A stretch of DNA of 64,000 nt, taken from NCBI RefSeq assembly GCF_028283785.1, contig NZ_JAPWKB010000020.1, positions 1-64,000 of the forward strand, given 5' to 3'. Position numbers and translations under genes: made by a program. Positions 8,529-17,112 of this stretch are shown one piece after another. The notes under the pieces are model-generated. The model worked only from the letters and a program-made list of their open reading frames with translations, was not told the origin of the DNA and ran no database searches. This DNA comes from Paraburkholderia sp. (GTDB lineage: Bacteria > Pseudomonadota > Gammaproteobacteria > Burkholderiales > Burkholderiaceae). Every line of letters starts with the position of its first letter. Position 1 is the first letter of the stretch.

Positions 8529-9728
8529 TTACTTCAGCACTTGCGCGATCGCGCTTGCGACCGCGTCGAGGTTGCGCGTGTTCAGCGCAGCCACGCAGAT
8601 ACGACCGGTGCCGACTGCATAGATGCCGAATTCTTCGCGCAGACGGTCCACTTGCGGTGCCGTCAGACCCGAGTACGAGAACATGCCGCGTTGCGCGTTC
8701 ACGAAGCTGAAGTCGCGATCGACGCCTGCTGCCTGCAGGCGGGCAACCAGGCCGTTACGCATCGCGCGGATCCGGTCGCGCATTTCGGCGAGTTCCGTTT
8801 CCCACGTTGCGCGCAGTTCCGGCGAGCCGAGTACGGCAGCGACCACCGAACCGCCGTGCGTCGGCGGGTTCGAGTAGTTCGTGCGGATCACACGCTTCAG
8901 TTGCGACAGCACGCGCGACGCTTCTTCCTTGCTGCCGGTGATGATCGACAGCGCGCCGACGCGCTCGCCGTACAGCGAGAACGACTTCGAGAACGACGAC
9001 GACACGAACACGTTCACTTCCGATTGTGCGAACAGACGCACCGCGGCCGCGTCGCTATCGATCGTGTCGCCGAAACCTTGATACGCGATGTCGAGGAACG
9101 GCACGAGGTTGCGCGACTTCACGACTTCGACGACCTGTTGCCATTGCGCCGCCGTCAGATCGACGCCGGTCGGGTTGTGGCAGCACGCGTGCAATACGAC
9201 GACCGTGCCCGCATCGAAACCGTTCAGCGCGCTCAGCATCGCGTCGAAGTTCACGCCGTGGCTGGCGGCGTCGTAGTACGGGTACGACACGACGTCGAAG
9301 CCTGCGCTTTCGAACAGTGCACGGTGGTTTTCCCAGCTCGGATCGGAAATCGCGACCTTCGCGTTCGGGTTCACGCGCTTCAGGAAGTCGGCGCCGATCT
9401 TCAGTGCACCCGTACCGCCGAGTGCCTGCGCCGTCACGACGCGGCCCGCCGCGATCAGCGACGATTCATTGCCGAGCAGCAGCTTTTGCACGGCTGCGTC
9501 GTATGCGGCGATCCCTTCCATCGGCAGATAGCCGCGCGGCAGCGCAGCTTCGACGCGGGCTTTTTCGGCCTCGCGGACAGCGCGCAGCAGCGGAATCTTG
9601 CCTTCTTCATTGAAGTACACGCCGACGCCGAGGTTGACCTTGGTGGTGCGCGTATCGGCGTTGAAGGCTTCGTTCAGGCCCAGAATCGGGTCGCGGGGAG
9701 CAAGTTCGACGGCGGAGAACAGAGACAT
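8529..9728 (-). CDS. tyrB: Aromatic amino acid / aspartate aminotransferase
   Basis: A 399-residue class I PLP-dependent aminotransferase starting MSLFSAVELAPRDPILGLNE. Key motifs are HACCHNPTGVD, the PLP lysine in SSSFSKSFSLYGERVG, and the substrate-carboxylate arginine near the C-terminus (GTGRICVAALN). This matches the TyrB/AspC subgroup Ia, which transfers amino groups from Tyr, Phe or Asp to 2-oxoglutarate. Choosing TyrB over AspC rests on overall similarity. The start at 9728 matches the family N-terminus; a longer ORF to 9932 only adds an unrelated Arg-rich extension. Confidence 0.88.
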   Translation of the reverse strand: MSLFSAVELAPRDPILGLNEAFNADTRTTKVNLGVGVYFNEEGKIPLLRAVREAEKARVEAALPRGYLPMEGIAAYDAAVQKLLLGNESSLIAAGRVVTAQALGGTGALKIGADFLKRVNPNAKVAISDPSWENHRALFESAGFDVVSYPYYDAASHGVNFDAMLSALNGFDAGTVVVLHACCHNPTGVDLTAAQWQQVVEVVKSRNLVPFLDIAYQGFGDTIDSDAAAVRLFAQSEVNVFVSSSFSKSFSLYGERVGALSIITGSKEEASRVLSQLKRVIRTNYSNPPTHGGSVVAAVLGSPELRATWETELAEMRDRIRAMRNGLVARLQAAGVDRDFSFVNAQRGMFSYSGLTAPQVDRLREEFGIYAVGTGRICVAALNTRNLDAVASAIAQVLK

Positions 9729-10053
9729 GATGGATCTGGAGTAGTGAGAAGAGGGTGGCGCCCAGGCCGCGTGACATCGTGCGCGGCGGTACGCGTGGGC
9801 GTCGGGCGCGCAGCTTGCCATTGTAGCGAATCCTGAGGCTTTTTTCGGCGCGGCGCGTCGCGTCGGTCGGTTAAATGCTTGAAAAACAGCAGTTTGGCGC
9901 CATCTGCGCGCAACAGGTTTTGTCCGCTGCATGCTTTACACGCATCGGCCGGCGGGGCGCCATGGGCCAGTCGCGCCCGTGCGCGTCACCGTCCGCCCGC
10001 CATCTCGCAAACCGCTAGAATAGTCCTTTGCCCAGGCTCCTGGTGCCGCCCCC
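9729..10053. promoter_or_regulatory. Divergent tyrB-uvrB intergenic region
   Basis: 325 bases without a credible gene. It must hold both divergent promoters. A TAGAAT -10-like hexamer at 10016-10021 lies 32 bases before the uvrB start. No convincing LexA box (CTGT-N8-ACAG) was seen. Confidence 0.4.
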
Positions 10054-12150
10054 ATGTCCGAACAACATCATCTGACCGAAGTCGAAGACGCGCTCGACGA
10101 ATCGAAATTCGTCAAATTCGAGGGCTCGCCGTTTCAGCTTTACCAGCCGTATCTGCCCGCCGGCGACCAGCCGAGCGCGATCGATACGCTCGTCGAAGGC
10201 GTCGAAGACGGTCTGTCGTTTCAGACGCTGCTCGGCGTGACCGGCTCCGGCAAGACCTTCACGATGGCCAACACCATCGCGCGTCTGGGCCGTCCGGCGA
10301 TCGTGTTCGCGCCGAACAAGACACTCGCCGCGCAGCTGTACTCGGAGTTCCGCGAGTTCTTCCCGCGCAATGCGGTCGAGTATTTCGTGTCGTACTACGA
10401 CTACTATCAGCCGGAAGCGTACGTCCCGCAACGCGACCTGTTCATCGAGAAAGATTCGTCGATCAACGAGCACATCGAACAGATGCGGCTGTCGGCGACG
10501 AAAAGTCTGATGGAGCGTCGGGATGTCGTGATCGTCGCGACGGTATCGGCCATTTACGGTATCGGTAATCCGTCCGAGTATCACCAGATGATCCTGACGT
10601 TGCGGACCGGCGACAAGCTTGGCCAGCGCGACATCATCGCGCGGCTGATTGCGATGCAGTACAACCGCAACGAAGCCGATTTCTCGCGCGGCGCGTTTCG
10701 CGTGCGCGGCGACACGATCGATATTTTCCCGGCCGAACACGCGGAAATGGCCGTGCGCATCGAACTGTTCGACGACGAAATCGAGACCTTGCAACTGTTC
10801 GATCCGCTCACGGGGCGGGTCCGCCAGAAGATTCCGCGCTTCACCGTGTACCCGTCGTCTCACTATGTGACGCCGCGCGAGACCGTGATGCGCGCCGTGG
10901 AAACGATCAAATCCGAATTACGCGACCGGCTCGAATTCTTCTATTCGGACGGCAAGCTGGTCGAGGCGCAACGGCTCGAACAGCGCACGCGCTTCGATCT
11001 GGAAATGTTGCAGGAACTGGGTTTCTGCAAAGGCATCGAGAACTACTCGCGGCACTTTTCGGGCGCTGCGCCCGGCGAGCCGCCGCCGACGCTGGTGGAC
11101 TATCTGCCGTCCGACGCATTGATGTTGCTCGACGAGTCGCACGTGTTGATCGGCCAGTTGAACGGCATGTACAACGGCGACCGCGCGCGTAAGGAAAATC
11201 TGGTCGATTACGGTTTCCGGCTGCCTTCCGCGCTCGATAACCGGCCGCTGAAGTTCAACGAATTCGAACGGAAGATGCGTCAGGTGGTGTACGTATCCGC
11301 CACGCCGGCCGACTACGAAAAGAAGACGTCGGGCCAGATTGCCGAACAACTGGTGCGTCCGACGGGCCTCGTCGATCCGGAAATCGAGGTGCGCCCGGCG
11401 CGCAGCCAGGTCGATGACGTGCTCGGCGAAATCAACGAACGCGTCAAAGTCGGCGACCGCGTGCTGGTCACGGTGCTGACCAAGCGGATGGCCGAGCAAC
11501 TGACCGAGTTCCTGTCCGATCACGGCGTGAAAGTGCGCTATCTGCATAGCGATATCGACACCGTCGAGCGCGTCGAAATCATTCGCGATTTGCGTTTGGG
11601 CACATTCGACGTGCTGGTCGGGATCAACCTGCTGCGCGAAGGGCTGGATATCCCGGAAGTGTCGCTGGTCGCGATTCTCGACTCGGACAAGGAAGGGTTC
11701 CTGCGCGCCGAGCGCTCGCTGATCCAGACGATCGGCCGGGCAGCGCGGAACGTGAACGGCAAGGCGATCCTGTACGCGGACCGGATCACGGATTCGATGC
11801 GTCGCGCCATCGACGAAACCGAACGACGCCGGGCCAAGCAGGTTGCCTTCAATCTGGAAAACGGCATTACGCCGCGTGGTGTGGTCAAGCGGATCAAGGA
11901 CATCATCGACGGCGTCTATAACGTCGACGAAGCGCGCGCGGAGCTGAAAGAACAGCAGCAGCGCGCGAAGTTCGAGGACATGTCCGAGAAGCAGCTTTCG
12001 AAAGAAATCAAGCGCATCGAGAAGCAGATGATGGAACACGCCAAAAATCTCGAATTCGAGAAGGCCGCGCAGGCGCGTGACCAGCTTGCGCTGTTGCGTC
12101 AGCGGGTGTTCGGCGCGAATGTCGGCGATCATCTGACCGGGACGGACTGA
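10054..12150 (+). CDS. uvrB: Excinuclease ABC subunit B
   Basis: A 698-residue DNA-repair helicase-like ATPase that, with UvrA and UvrC, verifies damaged DNA in nucleotide excision repair. Walker A is GVTGSGKT at residues 61-68. The damage-probing beta-hairpin is marked by YYDYYQPEAYVP. The helicase motifs SATPADYE, GINLLREGLDIPEV and QTIGRAARN follow. The C-terminal UVR domain (LSKEIKRIEKQMMEHAKNLEFE) contacts UvrC. It is about 25 residues longer than E. coli UvrB because of an N-terminal extension. A terminator follows, so it is probably a single-gene unit. Confidence 0.97.
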   Translation: MSEQHHLTEVEDALDESKFVKFEGSPFQLYQPYLPAGDQPSAIDTLVEGVEDGLSFQTLLGVTGSGKTFTMANTIARLGRPAIVFAPNKTLAAQLYSEFREFFPRNAVEYFVSYYDYYQPEAYVPQRDLFIEKDSSINEHIEQMRLSATKSLMERRDVVIVATVSAIYGIGNPSEYHQMILTLRTGDKLGQRDIIARLIAMQYNRNEADFSRGAFRVRGDTIDIFPAEHAEMAVRIELFDDEIETLQLFDPLTGRVRQKIPRFTVYPSSHYVTPRETVMRAVETIKSELRDRLEFFYSDGKLVEAQRLEQRTRFDLEMLQELGFCKGIENYSRHFSGAAPGEPPPTLVDYLPSDALMLLDESHVLIGQLNGMYNGDRARKENLVDYGFRLPSALDNRPLKFNEFERKMRQVVYVSATPADYEKKTSGQIAEQLVRPTGLVDPEIEVRPARSQVDDVLGEINERVKVGDRVLVTVLTKRMAEQLTEFLSDHGVKVRYLHSDIDTVERVEIIRDLRLGTFDVLVGINLLREGLDIPEVSLVAILDSDKEGFLRAERSLIQTIGRAARNVNGKAILYADRITDSMRRAIDETERRRAKQVAFNLENGITPRGVVKRIKDIIDGVYNVDEARAELKEQQQRAKFEDMSEKQLSKEIKRIEKQMMEHAKNLEFEKAAQARDQLALLRQRVFGANVGDHLTGTD

Positions 12151-12192
12151 GCGTCGGCGTCGCTCGTCGGTCAGTTTTACCTTGTGTCGTTC

Positions 12193-12226
12193 AAAGCCGT
12201 GTGGCGATTCGCCGCACGGCTTTTTT
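12193..12226 (+). terminator. Rho-independent terminator after uvrB
   Basis: AAAGCCGTG-T-GGC pairs with GCC-G-CACGGCTTT and is followed by TTTTTT. It is 43 bases past the uvrB stop. Confidence 0.88.
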
Positions 12227-12360
12227 CATATAGGGGACACAAGCGTTGTACCGATCCGGCCCCACAGCCCGGAGAGCCGCGTTTCTGCTGCCTTGTGGCG
12301 TCGCTACTGGCTGCCAGCCGATTTGTTGCACGCCCCAAACAGTGCTAAACTCCCCAATGT

Positions 12361-12380
12361 ATTGAGAATGGTTCGCATTA
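12361..12380 (+). promoter_or_regulatory. Fur box upstream of ftrABCD
   Basis: The 20-base sequence ATTGAGAATGGTTCGCATTA matches the inverted-repeat Fur consensus in its GAGAAT and CATT cores. It lies 111 bases before ftrA, which predicts iron repression of the operon. Confidence 0.75.
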
Positions 12381-12491
12381 ACGCTCGATGCCTCGGGGCA
12401 AAAGCCTGACGCAGCCGGCGCGAACAGCGTCGTCGCGAACCGGGTCCATGGGTTTTGAATCGTTTTCGGTTGACAACAATAAGGAGTTTCG

Positions 12492-13037
12492 ATGCAGGCC
12501 TCTTCTTTCCTGCGCGGCGGTGTGGCCGCTGTCGCTGTCGTAGCCGCGATGTCGGCGAGCGCTGCCGAGTATCCGATCGGCAAACAGCAGATCCAGGCCG
12601 GCATGGAAATCGGCGCGGTGTATCTGCAGCCGATCACGATGGAACCGGAAGGCATGATGCGCAAGGCGTCGGAGTCGGACGTCCATCTGGAAGCCGACAT
12701 CCACGCGGTCAAGAACAACCCGACCGGCTACGCGGAAGGCGACTGGATGCCGTATCTGCAGATCGGCTATGAAGTGTCGAAGGTCGGCGGCACGACGCAG
12801 AAGGGCGACATGATGGCGATGGTCGCCAACGACGGTCCGCACTACGGCGACAACGTGAAGCTGCAAGGCCCGGGCAAGTACCACCTGAAGCTGTTTATCG
12901 CACCGCCGATGCAAACCGGTCATATGGCATTCGGCCGTCACGTCGACAAGGAAACCGGCGTGGGTCCGTGGTTCAAGCCGTTCACGCTCGAGTACGACTT
13001 CACGTACGCCGGCATCGGCAAGAAGGGCGGCTACTAA
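12492..13037 (+). CDS. ftrA: Periplasmic iron-binding protein FtrA (P19 family)
   Basis: A 181-residue P19/Tp34-family protein. The signal peptide (residues 1-24, cleaved after SASA) leads into EYPIGKQQIQAGMEIGAVYLQPI, the family opening. Conserved metal-site regions are HLEADIHAV, EGDWMPYLQIGY, and GPHYGDN followed by HLKLFIAPP. P19 proteins bind Cu and Fe in the periplasm and feed a permease. It heads the order P19-cupredoxin-FTR1-ferredoxin, which is the ftrABCD ferrous-iron system described in Bordetella and Burkholderia. The start at 12492 has AAGGAG eight bases upstream. Confidence 0.93.
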   Translation: MQASSFLRGGVAAVAVVAAMSASAAEYPIGKQQIQAGMEIGAVYLQPITMEPEGMMRKASESDVHLEADIHAVKNNPTGYAEGDWMPYLQIGYEVSKVGGTTQKGDMMAMVANDGPHYGDNVKLQGPGKYHLKLFIAPPMQTGHMAFGRHVDKETGVGPWFKPFTLEYDFTYAGIGKKGGY

Positions 13038-13217
13038 GCCGTCACGCCTCGTTGCCGTTCACGCTCCGGCGTCGCGGTTGCGGCAGTCGCACGGCTTGCG
13101 TCGTCGCGGTGCGCAGCCGCAGCCGCTGCCGGACCGGCATCGAACCTTCGCCGCGCCCGTAGCGCGCGGCAGGCGTCGCGCGGATCGTGCGCGCGTCGCG
13201 TTTTTCGCAAAGGGCTC

Positions 13218-13550
13218 ATGAGAATCAATCGCAAGATCGCGATCCTGGCCATGACGACATCGCTCGTCGGCATCGCGCATGCTGAAGATCTGCCGACATT
13301 CAAGCTCGATATGGCCGACGGCAAGCTGACGCCGCCGCGTATCGAAGTGCCGGCCGGCAAGCGCATCAAGATCGAAGTGAAGAACAGCGGCAAGGGCGCC
13401 GCCGAGTTCGAAAGCGTGCAGTTGCGCAAGGAAAAAGTCCTCGCGCCGGGCGCCGATTCGTTCGTCGTGATCGCGCCGCTCGAACCGGGCGAGTACAAGT
13501 TTTTTGACGATTTTCACCAGCAGGCGCAGGGCACCATCGTCGCGAAGTAA
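13218..13550 (+). CDS. ftrB: Cupredoxin-like periplasmic protein FtrB
   Basis: A 110-residue cupredoxin-domain protein with a signal peptide ending GIAHA. The beta-sandwich pattern LTPPRIEVPAGKRIKIEVKN followed by LEPGEYKFFDDFHQQAQG fits this family. The His of DDFHQ is the likely metal ligand, and no type-1 copper Cys is present. In the FtrABCD model FtrB helps oxidise Fe(II) before FtrC transports it. It lies 180 bases after ftrA with no terminator evident. Confidence 0.88.
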   Translation: MRINRKIAILAMTTSLVGIAHAEDLPTFKLDMADGKLTPPRIEVPAGKRIKIEVKNSGKGAAEFESVQLRKEKVLAPGADSFVVIAPLEPGEYKFFDDFHQQAQGTIVAK

Positions 13551-13631
13551 GTTGGGCGCCATTCCGGCACTCGGGATGAGCGGGGTACGCATGCATTGAG
13601 CGTCCGCAAGGGCTGTAAGAGGGGTCTGAAG

Positions 13632-14483
13632 ATGGGTCAGGTTTTGTTCATCGTATGGCGGGAAAGCGTCGAGGCGTTGCTGGTCGTCGGCATCCTGTAT
13701 GCGTGGTTGAAGAACGGCGACGAAGACGCACAGCGCGGTCTGCCGTATCTGTGGGGCGGCGTGGCCGCAGGGATTCTCGCAGCGATCGCGCTCGGCGCGG
13801 CGCTGGTCGGTTTTACCGAAGTGTTGTCGGGCGACGCGCAGGACTATTTCCAGACCGCGATGGTGCTGGTGGCCTGTGTGCTGATCGTGCAGATGGTGTT
13901 GTGGATGAAGCAGCACGGCCGCACGCTCAAGCGCGATATGGAACAGTCGCTGCAAAAGAGCAAGCAGGACTCGAACTGGTGGGGCGTCGCGGTGCTGGTT
14001 GCGCTTGCGATTGCGCGTGAAGGCAGCGAAACCGTCATTTTCCTGTACGGCCTCGGTTTCGGTCAGTCGGGCCATGTCGATCCGAGCCAGTATCTGGCGG
14101 TGGGGCTCGGCCTTGCTCTGGCGTTCCTGACGTTCTATCTGCTGCAAGTGGGCGGCAAGATCTTCTCGTGGCGGCTGTTTTTCCGCGTGACCGAAATCAT
14201 GCTGCTGTTCCTCGGCGCGGGTCTGTTTCAGACGGGCGTCGACAAGCTGATCGACAAGGAATTCCTGCCGACGATCATCGACCAGTTGTGGGATTCGTCG
14301 AAGATCCTCGATGACTCCAGCACCTTCGGTTCGCTGGTTGCCACGCTGACCGGTTATCGCGCGCATCCGGCGCTGATGAACCTGATCGCGTACGCAGCGT
14401 ATTGGGGCGTGGTGTGGCTGCTGGTGCGCCGCGCGAATCGCAAGAACACGAAGCCCGTGCGACGGGCGGCTGGCGCAGCATGA
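13632..14483 (+). CDS. ftrC: FTR1-family iron permease FtrC
   Basis: A 283-residue inner-membrane permease. Two REXXE-type iron-translocation motifs are present: RESVEALL near the N-terminus and REGSE at about residues 133-137. Roughly seven hydrophobic segments can be seen. The start at 13632 (MGQVLFIVWRESVEA) places the first REXXE in the first membrane helix, as in the family; the upstream in-frame start at 13596 adds 12 atypical residues. Its stop overlaps the ftrD start (ATGA), implying coupling. Confidence 0.93.
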   Translation: MGQVLFIVWRESVEALLVVGILYAWLKNGDEDAQRGLPYLWGGVAAGILAAIALGAALVGFTEVLSGDAQDYFQTAMVLVACVLIVQMVLWMKQHGRTLKRDMEQSLQKSKQDSNWWGVAVLVALAIAREGSETVIFLYGLGFGQSGHVDPSQYLAVGLGLALAFLTFYLLQVGGKIFSWRLFFRVTEIMLLFLGAGLFQTGVDKLIDKEFLPTIIDQLWDSSKILDDSSTFGSLVATLTGYRAHPALMNLIAYAAYWGVVWLLVRRANRKNTKPVRRAAGAA

Positions 14484-15877
14484 GCAGTGTTCCACATTCC
14501 CCGGGGCGGCTCGCGCAGGCGGGCCACTGGATGCAGCGGCACGGCGGCTTGATCCGCGGCATCCAGTGGGTGGTGGTGGCGGTGTACGCGTTCCTGATCC
14601 TGGTGCCCGCGTTCACCGAACTGCCCGACGACACGGCGCATCTGTGGAGCAACCTGACGCTCGCCGCGCAATTCGTGTTCTGGGGCATCTGGTGGCCGTT
14701 CGTGCTGCTGTCGATGGTGCTGCTGGGACGCGTGTGGTGCGGTGTGTTGTGTCCGGAAGGCGCGCTCGCCGAGTTCACCAGTAAATTCGGCCGCGGTCGC
14801 GCAATTCCTAGATGGATGCGCTGGGGCGGTTGGCCATTCGTCGCATTCGGGCTGACGACCATCTACGGACAGATGGTCAGCGTGTACCAGTATCCGAAGG
14901 CGGTGTTGCTGGTGCTGGGCGGCTCGACCTTCGCCGCGATGATCATCGGTTTGCTGTACGGGCGCGAGAAACGCGTCTGGTGCAAATATCTCTGCCCCGT
15001 CAACGGGGTTTTTTCGCTTCTGGCGCGTCTCGCGCCGTTCCACTTCAAGGTCAACGAAGATGCGTGGCGCCGCTCGTATAAAGAGGGCGAGCACGGGCAT
15101 CGCGTGATTCCGATCAACTGCGCGCCGCTGCTGCCGCTGCGCAACATGAAAGGCGCGGCGGCCTGCCATATGTGCGGACGCTGCAGCGGTCACCGCGACG
15201 CGATCGCGCTGACGTGGCGCGCGCCGTCGCACGAAGTGGTCGAACTCGGCGACAAGCAGGCGAGCGCGTGGGATACGGCGCTGGTGCTGTACGGGTTGCT
15301 GGGCATCGCGATCGGCGCGTTTCACTGGACCGCGTCGCCGTGGTTCATCAGCGCGAAAATGTTCTTCGCGAACTGGCTGATCGATCACGACATCTCGTGG
15401 CCGTTCGCAACCAATGCGCCGTGGTTCCTGTTCACGCACTATCCTGAACAGAACGACGTGTTCACGTGGCTCGACGGCACGATGGTGATCGGCTACATCC
15501 TGCTCACCGGACTGGTCTACGGCACCGCGCTGCTCGCGCTGATGGCGGGCGCGACGCGGATGCTCGGCCGCTTCAGCACCGTGCGTCTGCATCACCTCGT
15601 GCAAGGGCTGATTCCGATCGCGGGCACGGGCGTGTTTCTCGGGCTGTCGGCGACCACGCTGTCGCTGTTGCGCGCGGAGCATGTGCCGCTGTGGTGGGCG
15701 TCCGAGGTGCGGATCGCGATTCTGGTGATCGCGAATGTGTGGAGCGCGTGGCTCGGCTGGCTGGTGACGCGTCGTTACAGCGAGCGCTTGTTCCAGCGTG
15801 GCCTGGCGATGGTCTGGTTCGCGGCTGCGCTCGCGGTCGTCGACAGTGCGTGGTGGCTGATGTTCTGGGGCTGGTAA
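14480..15877 (+). CDS. ftrD: 4Fe-4S membrane protein FtrD
   Basis: A 465-residue polytopic membrane protein of the NapH/CcoG-like group. Cysteine clusters are seen in VWCGVLCPEGALAEF, VWCKYLCPVNGVF and the ferredoxin motif ACHMCGRCSGH. FtrD is thought to accept electrons released when the periplasmic partners oxidise iron. The C-terminal third is a block of hydrophobic helices. It overlaps ftrC by four bases and ends the operon's core. Confidence 0.9.
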   Translation: MSSVPHSPGRLAQAGHWMQRHGGLIRGIQWVVVAVYAFLILVPAFTELPDDTAHLWSNLTLAAQFVFWGIWWPFVLLSMVLLGRVWCGVLCPEGALAEFTSKFGRGRAIPRWMRWGGWPFVAFGLTTIYGQMVSVYQYPKAVLLVLGGSTFAAMIIGLLYGREKRVWCKYLCPVNGVFSLLARLAPFHFKVNEDAWRRSYKEGEHGHRVIPINCAPLLPLRNMKGAAACHMCGRCSGHRDAIALTWRAPSHEVVELGDKQASAWDTALVLYGLLGIAIGAFHWTASPWFISAKMFFANWLIDHDISWPFATNAPWFLFTHYPEQNDVFTWLDGTMVIGYILLTGLVYGTALLALMAGATRMLGRFSTVRLHHLVQGLIPIAGTGVFLGLSATTLSLLRAEHVPLWWASEVRIAILVIANVWSAWLGWLVTRRYSERLFQRGLAMVWFAAALAVVDSAWWLMFWGW

Positions 15878-15935
15878 CGCAGGTCGGCGCGTGTGCGTTC
15901 ACGTCCTCTGGACGACAACTGAGACGAGGTTGCCT

Positions 15936-16352
15936 GTGAGAACCAAACCCGCATTGACCGACGACGACGTCAAGACCATGGCCGCAGCGGCCGAAGCGTA
16001 CGCCGTCGACAATCAGTGGAAAGTGACGATCGCGATTTTCGACGACGGCGGCCATCTGCTGCATTTGCACCGGATGGACGGCACCGCGCCGATCAGCGTG
16101 GACATGGCGTGCGGCAAGGGCCGGACAGCCGTGCTCGGTCGTCGCGACAGCAAGATCTACGAGGACATCATCAAGAACGGCCGCGCGGCGTTTCTGAGCG
16201 CGCCCGTGCTGCTGATGGTCGAGGGCGGCGTGCCGGTCGTCGTCGATGGCGAGGTGATCGGCGCGATCGGTGTGTCGGGCGTGAAATCGGAGCAGGATTC
16301 GGCGGTCGCGCGCGCGGGTATCGCGGCATTGGGCCTCGAAGCGGATCGGTAG
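15936..16352 (+). CDS. GlcG/HbpS-family heme-binding-like protein
   Basis: A 138-residue protein of the GlcG/HbpS fold. Typical elements are a first helix (VKTMAAAAEAYAVDN), IFDDGGHLLHLHRMDGT, and the Gly-rich GGVPVVVDGEVIGAIGVSG. Members bind heme or act as small-molecule sensors or chaperones; the role here is unknown. The start is taken as GTG 15936 because GAGG lies 5-8 bases upstream; the ORF otherwise extends to 15891. It lies 58 bases behind ftrD and ends at a strong terminator, so it is probably the last gene of the ftr operon. Confidence 0.75.
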   Translation: MRTKPALTDDDVKTMAAAAEAYAVDNQWKVTIAIFDDGGHLLHLHRMDGTAPISVDMACGKGRTAVLGRRDSKIYEDIIKNGRAAFLSAPVLLMVEGGVPVVVDGEVIGAIGVSGVKSEQDSAVARAGIAALGLEADR

Positions 16353-16416
16353 CGCGAAGGTGGTTGAAGCTGGGTTAGTTGAGCGCGCGGCGAAGCTAAA
16401 CGCTGAACGCTGAATG

Positions 16417-16458
16417 TAAAAAAGCCGTGTGGATGAGGTCATCCACACGGCTTTTTTA
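16417..16458 (+). terminator. Rho-independent terminator closing the ftr operon
   Basis: AAAAAAGCCGTGTGGATGA and its complement form a long perfect stem with a short GGTC loop, followed by a T tract. From 16459 to 16690 I see no gene. Confidence 0.93.
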
Positions 16459-16690
16459 CATATCGGTTGTGTGCGACCTTGCCTGTCCGGCAAGCGTCCG
16501 CTTTGGGTGAGAACCAAAAAAAATGGCTTGGCTTGCTTCGACGGCTGGCTTGGTGTCTGCACGAAGGGGTCTAATTCTCACGTGCAAGCCGTCGTGGCTG
16601 GCTGTTGCCGAACACCCCTCTAGGAGGTGGTCCCCACAATACCCGGTGCTGCTATTCGTTACGGTGTTGCTGTGTGCTTCGCGTTGCTTG

Positions 16691-16942
16691 TTACTTCGTC
16701 AGGATCAGCTTGCCCAGACGTGTGGCGCGCAATTGATACGTCTCGCCGTTGTGAAGAATGCTCACGTGGGTCTGGCCTTGCAAGAGCGTATCGCTACGAA
16801 CGGCACGATCCGCGCTGTCTGCTTTGCTGCGATCCGCTGCCGGCTTCGGCGCCACTGCTGCAACCGCTTTCGGGCGGCTCGTCAGTGCTGCCGACGGCGC
16901 GCGACGGAGGCTCAGCGTGGAACTGCGCGAGAAGTCGGTCAT
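16691..16942 (-). CDS. hemP: Hemin uptake protein HemP
   Basis: An 83-residue protein ending with the diagnostic HemP domain: SDTLLQGQTHVSILHNGETY, then QLRATRLGKLILTK. HemP is a small regulator or accessory factor that promotes expression of hemin-uptake genes in Burkholderia and related bacteria. The first about 45 residues are an Ala/Lys/Arg-rich low-complexity extension. A Fur box lies 44 bases upstream of the ATG. No heme receptor or transporter genes adjoin it; the next gene upstream belongs to an Rhs operon reading in the same direction. Confidence 0.92.
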   Translation of the reverse strand: MTDFSRSSTLSLRRAPSAALTSRPKAVAAVAPKPAADRSKADSADRAVRSDTLLQGQTHVSILHNGETYQLRATRLGKLILTK

Positions 16943-16985
16943 GGCGTCTGTTCCTGTTGTTCGTCATTCGATGGAAACCATTCTA

Positions 16986-17004
16986 AATGATAATCGTTCC
17001 CATT
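16986..17004 (-). promoter_or_regulatory. Fur box upstream of hemP
   Basis: AATGATAATCGTTCCCATT is a 19-base site whose GATAAT core and CATT end match the Fur consensus. It lies 43-62 bases before the hemP start, as expected for iron-repressed expression. Confidence 0.85.
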
Positions 17005-17112
17005 TACAAGCAAAGGTTTTGATCGGATCTGAATTCCGATAGTCGTCGACAACCAGGCGTCGAATTCCACATGCTGTGCCGACGACTTCCCACATACAGT
17101 TCGTTTGCCGGC

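Noticed and set aside
9870..9900. Possible LexA box ahead of uvrB
   Set aside because: CTTG..ACAG spacing is wrong and the left arm lacks CTGT.
16509..16640. Short ORFs between the ftr terminator and hemP
   Set aside because: No ribosome-binding site or coding-like third-position bias.
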